From: an uncultured Alphaproteobacteria bacterium
Lineage (GTDB): Bacteria > Pseudomonadota > Alphaproteobacteria > Geminicoccales > Geminicoccaceae
Length of the DNA stretch: 45,897 bases
Direction of reading: 5' to 3'
NCBI GenBank assembly: GCA_937926445.1
Contig: CALBAK010000070.1
Span: 1 to 45,897, forward strand
The number at the start of each line of letters is the position of its first letter. Positions within the stretch are counted from its first letter, which is position 1. This document shows positions 7,459 through 16,228 of this stretch, one piece after another. The notes beneath the pieces were generated by a model. The model made no database searches. It worked only from the letters and a program-made list of their open reading frames with translations, and was not told the DNA's origin. The position numbers and the translations under genes were made by a program.

Positions 7459-9071
7459 CCCTGCCCTCCCACGAGTGTGGCGAGCGCTTCGGGGGTGTCG
7501 ACGTCGAGCAGGCTCGCCCCGTCCGGCATCGCCACCTCGGCGACGGCTTCGGCGAACTGGTCGATCAAGGCGCGCGCCCCGCTATCCCCCTCGAGGCCGG
7601 CGAAGGTCGAAAAGAAGGCACGGCCCCAGAGCACCGGATTGCCGCGCCGCCCGTCGCGCACCGGCACCACGATGCCGCGGCCCGCCGCGGGCTCGAAGGC
7701 GGCGGCGAGCGCGCGCAGATGCTCGGGCCCGATGCGCGGCATGTCGCCGAGCAGCACGAAGGCGCCGTCGACCTCGCGCGAAAGCGCCTTCACACCGGCC
7801 TTGAGAGAGGTCGAGAGCCCTTCGGAGAAGCGCGGATTGTGGACGAAGCGGACCGGCAGACCCGAAAGCGCGGCCTCGACTTCCTCCCGCATGTGCCCGG
7901 TCACGACCACGATTTCGCCGATGCCGGCCGAAATGGCAGCCTCGACCGCGTGCCGGACCATGGGTTTGCCGTCGATCGGGACGAGCAGCTTGTTGGACCC
8001 TCCCATCCGGGTCGAGCGGCCGGCCGCGAGCACGATCGCGGCGAGGCGCCGTGGGCCGGAAGCGCGCGGCGGCTCGGCCCTTGGCTGCGGCCGGCTCGGT
8101 ATCTCCATCAAGAGGCCTCCCACCCCCATGGCCCGGATGTCGGCGGCACGGACCGGCAGATCGGCCGCGAGTCGCTCGAGGACCCAGTCGAAGCCGTTGA
8201 GCTTGGGCGAGCGCGCACAGCCCGGCAGACCCAGGACCGGTCGTCCCTCGAGCTCGGCCAGGAGGAGGAGATTGCCGGGATCGACCGGCATGCCGAACTG
8301 CTCGATCCGCCCTCCCGCGACCTCGATCGCGGCTGGCAGGACGTCGCGCCGGTCGGTGATCGCCGAGGCCCCGGCGATCAGCAGAATGTCGAAGCCGACG
8401 CGCTCCAGGCGGCGGATCTCGGCTGCCAGCACCTCGGTCGCGTGCCGGCAGCGGCTCTCGGACAGGAGTGTGCCGCCCACTGCCAGGACCCGCGCCTCGG
8501 TCACCCGCACCGTCTTGTCGAGGACCTTGGTTGCAAGGCCCGGAAGCGTGGTCTGCACGAGCCGGACCCCCTTGGCGCGGTAGGGATGGAGGCGGAGGAG
8601 AGGCGCTTCGGCGGCGACCGCGAGCGCGGCCGCGAGCACATCCTCCGGAACGGCGAAGGGGATGATCTTGGCCGTGGCCACCATCTCCTCCGCCCGGACG
8701 GCGGCGAAGCGGGGCAGAGTGGCGAGCGTGATCCGCTCGTCGATCGCGTTCAGGCGGTCGACGCGCCCGACATCGACCTCGAGCACACCGGCTTCGGTCG
8801 CGAACAGGTTGACGCGGCCGGTGAACGGCGGCTCGGCGCGGATGCCCGGTCCGATCAGGGAGGCCGCGAGGCGGGCGGCCGCCTCGTTCTCCTCGACATC
8901 GCCGGGCTCGGGGAGCGCCACCACCACGCGGTCGATGCCGCGAGCGCGCAGCTCTTCGATGCGCGACCTGTCGAGCCGCTCGCCCTTGGCGAGCACGAGG
9001 TCCTCGGCCACGAGGCGATGGGCGAGGATGCCGCCCTCGGCCTGCTCCAACCCCGTCGACCCGAAGCGCAT
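7455..9071 (-). CDS. Molybdopterin-binding / MobA-like cytidylyltransferase fusion (MocA-like)
   Basis: 538 residues in two parts. Residues 1 to about 325 form a MoeA/MoaB-like molybdopterin-binding region, with LLIAGASAITDRRDVLP (230-246) and GLPGCARSPKLNGFD (281-295) as its pocket. Residues 342-538 form a MobA-type nucleotidyltransferase opening with VLAAGRSTRMGGSNK (347-361), the CTP/GTP-binding loop. Such fusions are found in alphaproteobacteria and are thought to make the molybdopterin cytosine dinucleotide cofactor of xanthine/CO-dehydrogenase-type enzymes. The ATG at 9071 is chosen because the sequence between it and an upstream ATG at 9182 is not protein-like. Tight coupling to sufS and sufU suggests that sulfuration of the molybdenum site may be co-ordinated, which is inference. 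Confidence 0.85.
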   Translation of the reverse strand: MRFGSTGLEQAEGGILAHRLVAEDLVLAKGERLDRSRIEELRARGIDRVVVALPEPGDVEENEAAARLAASLIGPGIRAEPPFTGRVNLFATEAGVLEVDVGRVDRLNAIDERITLATLPRFAAVRAEEMVATAKIIPFAVPEDVLAAALAVAAEAPLLRLHPYRAKGVRLVQTTLPGLATKVLDKTVRVTEARVLAVGGTLLSESRCRHATEVLAAEIRRLERVGFDILLIAGASAITDRRDVLPAAIEVAGGRIEQFGMPVDPGNLLLLAELEGRPVLGLPGCARSPKLNGFDWVLERLAADLPVRAADIRAMGVGGLLMEIPSRPQPRAEPPRASGPRRLAAIVLAAGRSTRMGGSNKLLVPIDGKPMVRHAVEAAISAGIGEIVVVTGHMREEVEAALSGLPVRFVHNPRFSEGLSTSLKAGVKALSREVDGAFVLLGDMPRIGPEHLRALAAAFEPAAGRGIVVPVRDGRRGNPVLWGRAFFSTFAGLEGDSGARALIDQFAEAVAEVAMPDGASLLDVDTPEALATLVGGQG

Positions 9072-9142
9072 CCGCCGCTCTCCCTCCGTCCCGACCGGAT
9101 ATAGGCCGTACGGGCGGCGCCGGGAACCGTGCCGCGGTGCCT

Positions 9143-10915
9143 TCAGCTCGGCGCGAAGGGCCAGACCAGCGGCAACAACCACAGTGCGAGCAGGAAGGTG
9201 AGGATCGAGAGCGGCAGGCCGAGGCGGGCATAGTCGCCGAACCGGTAGCCACCGGGCCCGAGCACGAGGGTGTTCGACTGGTGACCCACGGGCGTGAGGA
9301 AATCGCAGGACGCGCCGATCGCGACCGCCATCAAGAAGGGATCGACCGAGAGCCCCGCTCCCTTCGCATACGCCATCGCGATCGGCCCCACGAGCAGGAC
9401 GGTGGCGGCGTTGTTGAGGAGCGGGGTGATCGCCATGGTGGCGAGCAACACCAGCGCCAGGGCCCAGATCGGGTCCGCCCCGGCGGTCGCCCGCTCGAGG
9501 AGACCCGCCAACAGATCGGCGGCACCGGTCCTACCCAGCGCATCGGCGACCGGCATGAAGGCGCCCAAGAGCACGATGACCGACCCGTCGATCGCCCGGT
9601 AGGCGGCATCCGGCTCCATCGCGCGGAACAGCAGGAGGACCAGCACGGCCAGGGTGAAGGCGATCGCGGCGGGCATCAGGCCGAACGTGACGAGGGCCAC
9701 CGCGGCGAGCATCACGAGCGCCGGACGCCAGGCGATCTCGGGTCGCTCGAGCCGCACGCCGCGATCGACGATCGGCAGACAGCCGAGCTCGACCAGCTCC
9801 TCGACCGCGAGCTCGGGCGGGCCCTCGAGCATGAGGGTATCGCCGGCCTGGATCGGGACCAGCGCCAGGCGCGCTTTCGGCGGATCGCCACCGCGGCGGA
9901 TCGCGAGCAGATTCAAGGCGTAGCGCTCGCGCAACGCGAGTTCGGCGGCGGTTCGACCAACCAGCGGCGAGCCCGTGGTCACGACCGCCTCGACCACGGC
10001 GAGGCCCTTGGCGCTCTCGGCCCCCGCGCGGCCGGCGAGCTCGAGCCCCGCCCGCGCGAGCAGCTCGCGCAAGCCCGCGGGCTCGGCCTCGATCTGCAGT
10101 ACGTCGCCCGGAAACAGGCGGCGGAAGCGCGAGGCGATGTTGCGCGGCCGGTCCTGGCGGAGAAGGGCCAGGACGCGCAGCCGGCCCTCGAGCGCGGTCT
10201 CGAGCTCGTCGATCGAGTGGCCGCGGAACGGCGAGCCGTCGCCCACCACGACCTCGACGATGTAGTCTTCGATTCGGAAGGGCGGCTCCTCCTCGTCCGC
10301 GGCGGCGCGCCGGCGCGGCAAGAGGCGCCAGCCGACGCTCAAATAGGCGAGGCCGGCCAGAGTGAGTGGAAGCCCGAGCGGGGCGAAGTCGAACATCGCA
10401 TAGTCGGTCCCGAGCTCCTGGCGGCGGAGTGCCGAGATCAGGAGGTTGGGCGGGGTCCCGATGAGCGTGACGAGGCCGCCCAGGAGCGACATGGCGGCCA
10501 AGGGCATCAGCACCTGGGCGGGCGAGGTGCCGGTACGCCGCGCGAGTCGGATCGCCGCCGGCATGACGAGCGCGAGCGCCCCTACATTGTTCATGAACAT
10601 CGAGAGGAAGCCGGTGAGGCCACCCAGGGCCGCGACCTGGCGCGTGGTCGTGGCGAGCCGGCCACCGAGCGGGGCCAAAAACCGATCGAGCAGACCCGAA
10701 TCGCGGATCGCGCGGGAGAGCACGAGGACGGCTGCGACCGTGATCACGGCCGGATCGGCGAAGCCAGAGAACGCCTCGCGGGCGGGGACGAGGCCCAACA
10801 GAACCGTGGCCAACAAGGCCCCCAGCGCAACCACGTCGTGCCGCCAGCGGCCCCAAAGGAAGAGTGCGAGGGCGGTCGCGAGCACCAGGAAAAGCAGGAG
10901 CTGCTGTGTCGTCAT
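9143..10915 (-). CDS. SLC13 family permease with two TrkA-C domains
   Basis: About 590 residues from ATG 10915 (a GTG at 10927 would add four). The two membrane halves carry the duplicated sequence of the family: FMNNVGALAL and GTPPNLLIS in the first, LLNNAATVLLVGPIA and TPVGHQSNTLV in the second. Between them sit two soluble RCK-C/TrkA-C regulatory domains (about residues 200-370) with SPFRGHSIDELE and SPLVGRTAAELALRERY. These proteins are Na+-coupled carriers for dicarboxylates, sulfate or other anions; the substrate is not readable. It is divergent from the baeRF gene. A damaged paralogue lies beyond that gene, so this copy may be the surviving one of a duplicated pair. Confidence 0.88.
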   Translation of the reverse strand: MTTQQLLLFLVLATALALFLWGRWRHDVVALGALLATVLLGLVPAREAFSGFADPAVITVAAVLVLSRAIRDSGLLDRFLAPLGGRLATTTRQVAALGGLTGFLSMFMNNVGALALVMPAAIRLARRTGTSPAQVLMPLAAMSLLGGLVTLIGTPPNLLISALRRQELGTDYAMFDFAPLGLPLTLAGLAYLSVGWRLLPRRRAAADEEEPPFRIEDYIVEVVVGDGSPFRGHSIDELETALEGRLRVLALLRQDRPRNIASRFRRLFPGDVLQIEAEPAGLRELLARAGLELAGRAGAESAKGLAVVEAVVTTGSPLVGRTAAELALRERYALNLLAIRRGGDPPKARLALVPIQAGDTLMLEGPPELAVEELVELGCLPIVDRGVRLERPEIAWRPALVMLAAVALVTFGLMPAAIAFTLAVLVLLLFRAMEPDAAYRAIDGSVIVLLGAFMPVADALGRTGAADLLAGLLERATAGADPIWALALVLLATMAITPLLNNAATVLLVGPIAMAYAKGAGLSVDPFLMAVAIGASCDFLTPVGHQSNTLVLGPGGYRFGDYARLGLPLSILTFLLALWLLPLVWPFAPS

Positions 10916-11046
10916 CCCGAGCGGCACGCGTCACTCTCGTGGCCTGCCGGACCAGCCCGACGGCGCGGCGCCGGATGCTGCACGGAGCGGAGGCCGGGCG
11001 CCAGGGGAAGGGACCGAGGGTTCCGGACCGCCCGCGCGCCTGCTAT

Positions 11047-11063
11047 CCCGATTACCGATCGGG
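11047..11063. repeat. Short palindrome upstream of baeRF
   Basis: CCCGAT (11047-11052) and ATCGGG (11058-11063) flank five bases in the divergent interval between the SLC13 permease and the baeRF gene, about 27 bases before the baeRF start. It could be an operator or a leader hairpin for either gene. At six base pairs chance is a fair alternative. Confidence 0.25.
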
Positions 11064-11089
11064 CCCGCTGCCCGCGACGAGAGGTGATC

Positions 11090-12211
11090 ATGCTCCATCT
11101 CGACATCCCGACCCCGGCCGAGCTGCGCGAGCTCGTGGCCGTGCGGGCCGATCTCTGCGCCTCGATCTATCTGCCGACCACGCCGCTCACGCAGGATGCG
11201 CGAGGCGACCGGATCGCCCTCAAGAACGCCGCGAGCGAGGTGGCGGCCGCGGCGCTCGCCGAGAGAGCCGACAAGAGGCGTGTGGCGGCACTCGAGGAGC
11301 TCTTGCTCGATCTCGTAGACGACGACGAATTCTGGCGCTTCCAGGCGCACAGCTTGGCCGTGCTCGCCACTCCGGATCGGGTGCGGACCTGGCGGCTGCC
11401 CAATCGGCTCACGCGGATCGTCGAACGCTCGGATCGGTTCCACCTGAAGCCAATGTTCCGGGCGATGACCTTTCCCTACGAGGCGTTCGTGCTGGCCCTC
11501 TCCGCCAATGGCGCGCGCCTGCTCGAGGTGCCGCGCGATTTGCCGGCGGTGGAGGTCAAGGTCGACGGCATGCCCCGCGACGCGCAAGCGGCGACCCGCC
11601 GCAAGTCGATCGATCGCCGGAGCCATTCGGGGCGGATGCACGGCGACGAAGGCAAAAAGGTGTTCCTCGAAATCTACGCGCGCCGAGTGGACGCCGCGAT
11701 CCGCGCCTTCATGGGCGGCCGCGAGGTGCCACTCGTCCTGGCCGCCACCGCCCCGCTCGATTCGATCTATCGCAGCGTGGCGAGCACGCCGCAGCTCGTG
11801 GCCGAGACGATCCGCACGAGCCCCGAGACCGCGAGCGATCAGGAGCTCGCCGAGGCCGCCCGCGGCGTGCTCGACCGGGTCTATGCCGAGGAAGTCCGGG
11901 CCTTCCACGAGCTCTTCGTGCAACGGGCCGGGCAGCATCGTGCCACCACCGACATCGCCACCGCCGCCCGGGCCGCGACCGTGGGTGCGGTCGACCGTTT
12001 GATGGTCGACATCGACGAGGTCGTGCCCGGCACCGTCGACGAGGATACCGGGGCTGTGACCTTCGCCGAGCCCTCGGGCAGCACCTACGGCGTGGTCGAC
12101 GAGATCGCCGGCCGCGTGCTGCTCACCGGTGGCCGGGTGCTCGGGGTCCGCCGCGAGGACATCCCCGAACGTGCCTCGTTGGCCGCGACCCTGCGTTACC
12201 CGCTGGGCTGA
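11090..12211 (+). CDS. baeRF superfamily protein (bacterial eRF1-like)
   Basis: 373 residues. The strong Shine-Dalgarno GAGGTGA at 11081-11087 fixes the ATG at 11090, although the frame is open far upstream. The protein resembles bacterial archaeo-eukaryotic-release-factor-like proteins: an N-terminal region with ASIYLPTTPLTQDAR, a middle domain ending in R-rich, His-containing RRSHSGRMHGDEGKK (about residues 178-192), then VFLEIYARRVDAAIRAFM and PLVLAATAPLDSIYR, the eRF1-like core where relatives have LVLAG and YR. Homologues are proposed to act on stalled ribosomes or as peptidyl-tRNA hydrolases, but biochemical proof is thin. No GGQ motif is seen. Its neighbourhood, within 3 kb of rtcB and an HPF fusion, suits a translation-stress role, which is inference. 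Confidence 0.65.
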   Translation: MLHLDIPTPAELRELVAVRADLCASIYLPTTPLTQDARGDRIALKNAASEVAAAALAERADKRRVAALEELLLDLVDDDEFWRFQAHSLAVLATPDRVRTWRLPNRLTRIVERSDRFHLKPMFRAMTFPYEAFVLALSANGARLLEVPRDLPAVEVKVDGMPRDAQAATRRKSIDRRSHSGRMHGDEGKKVFLEIYARRVDAAIRAFMGGREVPLVLAATAPLDSIYRSVASTPQLVAETIRTSPETASDQELAEAARGVLDRVYAEEVRAFHELFVQRAGQHRATTDIATAARAATVGAVDRLMVDIDEVVPGTVDEDTGAVTFAEPSGSTYGVVDEIAGRVLLTGGRVLGVRREDIPERASLAATLRYPLG

Positions 12212-12240
12212 GCCGTTCGTCCGGGCCGCGGGGCGTAAGC

Positions 12241-13077
12241 GGCGCGCAGCTCGCCACGTTTGCGATCCTGCTCGCCGCAATCGGCCTCTTTCTCTGGGGG
12301 CGATTGCGCCACGATCTGGTCGCGCTCGTCGCGCTCGTGGCGACGGTGGCGGTCGGGCTCGTGCCGGCCGAGAAGGCTTTTCGCGGCTTCGCCCGACCCG
12401 CCGTCGTCACCGTCGCCGCGGTCCTGATCCTGGGCGCGGGGCTAGAGAGCTCGGGGGCGATCGACCGGTTCGGGCGGCTCGTCCTGCCGGAGACGGCGGG
12501 GCCCGTGCGAGTGCTGGCGATGCTGTACGCGCTGGCGGCACTCTTTTCGGCCTTCATGAACAATGTGGGCGCGCTCGCGCTCTCGATGCCAATGATGGCG
12601 ACCGGGCTCGTGCCGCCGCGGACCGTCTACCAGGCGGTCGACCGGCCGGTCGTCGTGCTGCTCGGGGCCATGGCACCGCTCGGCCAGGCGATGGCCACGA
12701 CCGGCACGGCCGATCTCCTCGCCCGCTGGCTGCTCGATGTGGTCACGGGGGCGCCGGTCTGGGCGATCCTCGCGGTTCTGTTCCTCGCCACCATGACGGT
12801 CTCGGATTTCGTGAACAACGCGGCGACCTGAGCGGTGATGGCACCGATCGCTCTCGGCCTCGCCGCCCGCCTCGGCGCGGCGCCGGACCCGTTCCTCATG
12901 GCGGTCGCGGTGGCTGCGGCCTGCGCCTTCCTGGCGCCGATCGGGCACCAGAACAACACGCTGATCCTGGGCCCGAGCGGCTTCCGCTTCGGCGATTATT
13001 GGCGGCTCCGCCTGCCGCTCGAGCTGCTCGTCCTCGCCGTGGGCGTGCCGATGCTCTTGCTCGTCTGGCCGCCCTGA
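12241..13077 (+). pseudogene. SLC13 family permease, decayed paralogue
   Basis: The frame resembles the intact SLC13 gene at 9143-10915 from end to end: GLFLWGRLRHDLVAL and GLVPAEKAFRGFARPAVV match its start, NTLILGPSGFRFGDYW its end. Three faults are visible. There is no ATG, GTG or TTG before the first helix in this frame. About 330 residues are missing in frame after FMNNVGALALSMP, so the first half jumps directly to the second-half segment PVVVLLGAMAPLGQ, losing both TrkA-C domains and half of the membrane segments. A TGA at 12829-12831 interrupts the conserved NNAAT motif, after which the same frame continues to the natural end. It begins about 30 bases after the baeRF stop. Confidence 0.8.
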
Positions 13078-13087
13078 CGGACAGGGC

Positions 13088-14149
13088 TCAGGTGAGCGGC
13101 AGGGTCTCGCCGATCGCCGGCACGAGGGCGTCGCGGTCGGGGGCGTAGCCCGCTCTGGCCGCGGCTTCGCGGAAGCGGACCGGTGGCTCGAAGGGCGGCT
13201 CGTCGGTGAGCGCGATGGTTCCCCAGTGCATGGCCACGAGCCGGTGGGCACCGAGGGTCCGGCCGATCGCCACCGCCTCCTCGGGAGTGCAGTGCGAGCC
13301 CTTCATGAGCTCGCGTGGCTCGTAGGCGCCGATCGGCACGAGCAAGGTATCGGGCGGAGCGTAACGGCGGGCGAGCTCCTCGAAGACCGGGCCGGCCGCG
13401 CTGTCGCCCAGCGTCTGCAGGACGCGACGCCCATCGGTGATCCGGAAGCCGCACCAGAGCGAGCGGTTGCGGTCGAAGAGCGTGCGCTTGGAGAAGTGGA
13501 TCGCCGGAACGGCGGTGACCTCGAGGCCCAGGAGCTCGATGCGCTCGTGCCAGTCGAGCTCGTGCAAGGCGCGGAACGGCAGATCGGCGAGGTAGGCGGA
13601 GACGCCGAGCGTGGTGACGAGCAGGGGCCGGTCGCGCGCGGCCAGCGCCTCGAGGGTCGGCCGGTCGAGATGGTCGTAGTGGTTGTGGGTGAGGAGGACG
13701 AGGTCGACGGTCGGCAGGCGCGAGGGCACGAGCGCGGGTGGGGCGAAGCGTCGCGGCCCCAGAGGCGGCAGGGGCGAAGCGTAGTCGGAAAGGAACGGAT
13801 CGATCAGGACGGTCCGGCCGGCGAGACGGATCAGGAAGCTCGCGTGACCGAGCCAAGTGAACCCGTCCGGCCGCTCCGGCCCTGAGAGCGTTCCCAACAC
13901 CTCGCGCTCCGGCCGAACGTGACCGGCGGGCAAGGCCGGCGGCGGATAGCGCCGGCCGAGCCGCCGCCAGAAGAAGTCCGCCCAGTCGACGACGCCGCCG
14001 CCGCGCTCCGGGCTGCCGGGAGGGTTTCGAAAGCCTTCCGGACCATGGTGCCAGGGCCGGCTGCCGGCCTCGTACTCGAAAGACGCGGGCATGCAGCCTG
14101 CGGCCAGCAGAAGGCCCGTGGCCCCGACCGTGAAGTCGCGCCGGCGCAC
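13088..14149 (-). CDS. MBL-fold metallohydrolase lipoprotein, NAPE-PLD/UlaG-like
   Basis: 353 residues. The N-terminus MRRRDFTVGATGLLLAAGC combines an Arg-rich, Tat-like start with a lipobox ending at Cys19, so the mature protein is probably an outer- or inner-membrane lipoprotein facing the periplasm. The metallo-beta-lactamase core has GHASFLIRLAG, DPFLSDYASP, the metal-binding HNHYDHLD and later His and Asp ligands in AIHFSKRT, TLGDSAAG and AMHWGT. This arrangement matches the N-acyl-phosphatidylethanolamine phospholipase D-like branch, whose members hydrolyse phosphodiesters in phospholipids. It is the last gene of a minus-strand series and ends 10 bases from the end of the SLC13 pseudogene. 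Its link to the RNA genes upstream is positional only. Confidence 0.82.
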   Translation of the reverse strand: MRRRDFTVGATGLLLAAGCMPASFEYEAGSRPWHHGPEGFRNPPGSPERGGGVVDWADFFWRRLGRRYPPPALPAGHVRPEREVLGTLSGPERPDGFTWLGHASFLIRLAGRTVLIDPFLSDYASPLPPLGPRRFAPPALVPSRLPTVDLVLLTHNHYDHLDRPTLEALAARDRPLLVTTLGVSAYLADLPFRALHELDWHERIELLGLEVTAVPAIHFSKRTLFDRNRSLWCGFRITDGRRVLQTLGDSAAGPVFEELARRYAPPDTLLVPIGAYEPRELMKGSHCTPEEAVAIGRTLGAHRLVAMHWGTIALTDEPPFEPPVRFREAAARAGYAPDRDALVPAIGETLPLT

Positions 14150-14170
14150 GCGCCTCCTTCTACCCGAGGC

Positions 14171-14737
14171 TCACCCGACGATGTGGTGCTTGCCCACCGG
14201 CTGGACCGTACTCGCCTGAGGGCCTGCGGCACTCTCGCCTTCGACCAGAACGATGCGGACCTCGTCGCCGATCTCGAGCCTGTCGAAGCCGCCGTTCACG
14301 ACCGCGTTGCGGTGGAAATAGACCTCCTGGCCGTCGGGCATGAGGACGAAGCCGTGGTCCGGGAACAGGCTCTTGACCCTGCCGAACGGCGGCGGCTCGT
14401 GGAGCTTGACGTCGCCGCGCTGTTTGCGGACGTGGTCCTGCAGCTTGCGACGCGCGGCGTCGAAGGCGTCGCGGATCGCAACGTAGATGTCCTCGTGGGC
14501 GTGGCTGTTGGGATTGGCGCGGTTGACCGCGATCTCGCCACCGGGGACCAGGATCACGATCCGGCACTGGTAGAGGTTGCCCTTGTGCTGGCCCTGCGTG
14601 GTCTTGGCGAGCACCACGCGGCAAGCGGTGATGCGGTCGTAGTAGCGCTCGAGCTCGGCGATGAGCTGCCGGACGCGCGCCTCGACCGCGTCCGAATGCG
14701 GGACGTCCTTGAAGGTGATCTCGGGATCCTGCTGCAT
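14171..14737 (-). CDS. HPF/RaiA ribosome-hibernation domain fused to a cold-shock domain
   Basis: 188 residues from ATG 14737. Residues 1-110 form a ribosome-associated HPF/RaiA-like domain (ITFKDVPHSDAVEARVRQLI, later NPNSHAHEDIYVAIRDAFDAA). Residues 116-188 form a cold-shock/OB domain: FGRVKSLFPDHGFVLM is the RNP1 region and EVYFHRNAVV the RNP2 region. HPF domains bind the 30S decoding centre and silence ribosomes; cold-shock domains bind single-stranded RNA. The fusion is known in alphaproteobacteria but is little studied. The gene lies 46 bases downstream of rtcB on the same strand, so ribosome protection appears to be co-expressed with RNA ligation. An extended N-terminus to 14866 is open but not protein-like. 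Confidence 0.85.
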   Translation of the reverse strand: MQQDPEITFKDVPHSDAVEARVRQLIAELERYYDRITACRVVLAKTTQGQHKGNLYQCRIVILVPGGEIAVNRANPNSHAHEDIYVAIRDAFDAARRKLQDHVRKQRGDVKLHEPPPFGRVKSLFPDHGFVLMPDGQEVYFHRNAVVNGGFDRLEIGDEVRIVLVEGESAAGPQASTVQPVGKHHIVG

Positions 14738-14783
14738 GTGCGGCCCTTGAAGCCTGGGTGAAGATGATCGGGGTGGGCGATGG

Positions 14784-16214
14784 TCAACCCTTGATGCACA
14801 CGATCGGGACGAGATGCGCAACCCGGCGCGCCAGTCCGGCGCGCTCGGCGGCCGCGACCACGGCATCGACGTCCTTGTAGGCGGCCGGCGCCTCCTCGGC
14901 GACCCCGCGCATCGAGGGGGCGCGCACGATCACGCCGCGGCGCCGGAGCTCGGCCACGATCTGGTCGCCGCGATACTGCCGCGTCGCCTCGTGTCGGCTC
15001 ATCGCCCGGCCGGCACCGTGGACCGCCGAGGCGAAGCTCTTCTCTTCGCTGGTCGCGGCACCGGCGAGCACCCAGGAGCCGGTCCCCATGCTGCCGCCGA
15101 TCAGCACCGGCTGACCCACCGCGCGCAAGGGCTCGGGCACGTCCGGGTGACCGGGACCGAAGGCGCGGGTGGCGCCCTTGCGGTGGACGAAGACGGCCTT
15201 TTCCTCGCCGTCGATCCGGTGCCGCTCGAGCTTGCAGGTGTTGTGCGAGACGTCGAACAGGAGAGCCATCCGAGCCTGCGGGAACATCCGGCGCAAGACG
15301 CCGCGCGCCAGATGGTCGATGATCTCGCGGTTGGCGAGCGCGCAATTGATCGCAGCCCGCATCGCGCCCAGATAGCGCTGGCCGAGGGCCGAGCGGAGCG
15401 GCGCGCAGGCGAGCTCGCGGTCCGGCAGCTCGATGCCGTGCGCAGGTGCGGCGAGCGCCATCTCGCGCAGAAACTCGGTGCCGATCTGGTGGCCAAGGCC
15501 GCGCGAGCCGCAGTGGATCGTCACCACGATCTGGCCGCCGACCAAGCCGTAGGCCCGGGCGGCGGCGGGATCGAGGATCTCGGCTACCTCCTGGATCTCG
15601 AGATAGTGGTTGCCGGAGCCGAGTGTGCCCATCTCGGCCCGCTGCCGCTCCTTGGCCTTGCGCGAGACGGCGGCCGGATCGGCGCCCTCCATCCGGCCCT
15701 TCTCCTCGATCCGCTCGAGATCGGCCGGCTCGCCGAAGCCCATCGAAACGGCCCAGCGGGCGCCGCCTTCGAGCATGGCGTCGAGCTCGGTGTTCGAGAG
15801 CTTGATCTGGCCGGTCCGGCCGAGGCCGACGGGAACCGCGGCGTAGAGCGCGTCGGCGAGCTTCTCGGCCACCGGTTCCACCTCGCTGCGGTCGAGCCCG
15901 GTCGTGATCGTCCGCACCCCGCAGGAGATGTCGAAGCCGACGCCGCCTGCCGAGACGACGCCGCCGGCGTCGGGATCGAAGGCCGCCACCCCGCCGATCG
16001 GAAAGCCGTAGCCCCAATGGGCGTCGGGTAGGGCATAGGCTGCCTTCACGATGCCTGGCAGACTGGCGACGTTGCGGGTCTGCTCGAGCACCTTGTCGTC
16101 CATCGCGCGGACCAGCTCCTCGGTGCCGTAGAGGATCGCCGGCACCCGCATGGCGCCCTCGGGCTCGAGCCGCCAGGTGGCCTCGTCCACTCGTGTCAGA
16201 CGCGAGGTGTCCAC
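14784..16214 (-). CDS. rtcB: RNA-splicing ligase RtcB
   Basis: 476 residues, the usual RtcB length. RtcB joins RNA 3'-phosphate or 2',3'-cyclic phosphate to 5'-OH ends using GTP and Mn2+. Every catalytic ligand is visible: Asp95 and Cys98 in GFDISCG, Asn202-His203 in GSGNHYLE, His234 in IHCGSRGLGHQ, His324 in FDVSHN, and the guanylylated histidine His399 in VHGAGRAMSR. The start is GTG 16214, preceded by a strong GGAGAGGG on the transcript six bases upstream. Archease, its turnover factor, is the upstream gene, and an HPF-cold-shock protein follows. No rtcA or sigma-54 rtcR regulator is present, unlike the E. coli rtc operon. Confidence 0.95.
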   Translation of the reverse strand: MDTSRLTRVDEATWRLEPEGAMRVPAILYGTEELVRAMDDKVLEQTRNVASLPGIVKAAYALPDAHWGYGFPIGGVAAFDPDAGGVVSAGGVGFDISCGVRTITTGLDRSEVEPVAEKLADALYAAVPVGLGRTGQIKLSNTELDAMLEGGARWAVSMGFGEPADLERIEEKGRMEGADPAAVSRKAKERQRAEMGTLGSGNHYLEIQEVAEILDPAAARAYGLVGGQIVVTIHCGSRGLGHQIGTEFLREMALAAPAHGIELPDRELACAPLRSALGQRYLGAMRAAINCALANREIIDHLARGVLRRMFPQARMALLFDVSHNTCKLERHRIDGEEKAVFVHRKGATRAFGPGHPDVPEPLRAVGQPVLIGGSMGTGSWVLAGAATSEEKSFASAVHGAGRAMSRHEATRQYRGDQIVAELRRRGVIVRAPSMRGVAEEAPAAYKDVDAVVAAAERAGLARRVAHLVPIVCIKG

Positions 16215-16228
16215 GGTCCCTCTCCTCT

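Noticed and set aside
9137-12211. A very long plus-strand frame of about 1000 codons antisense to the SLC13 permease
   Set aside because: Only the part from 11090 is protein-like. The rest is the GC-driven shadow of the permease, rich in Arg, Gly, Glu and His with no hydrophobic pattern.
12829-12831. TGA in the SLC13 copy as selenocysteine or other recoding
   Set aside because: The aligned residue in the intact paralogue is Val, not Cys or Trp, no selenocysteine-type hairpin is obvious downstream, and the gene has other lesions.
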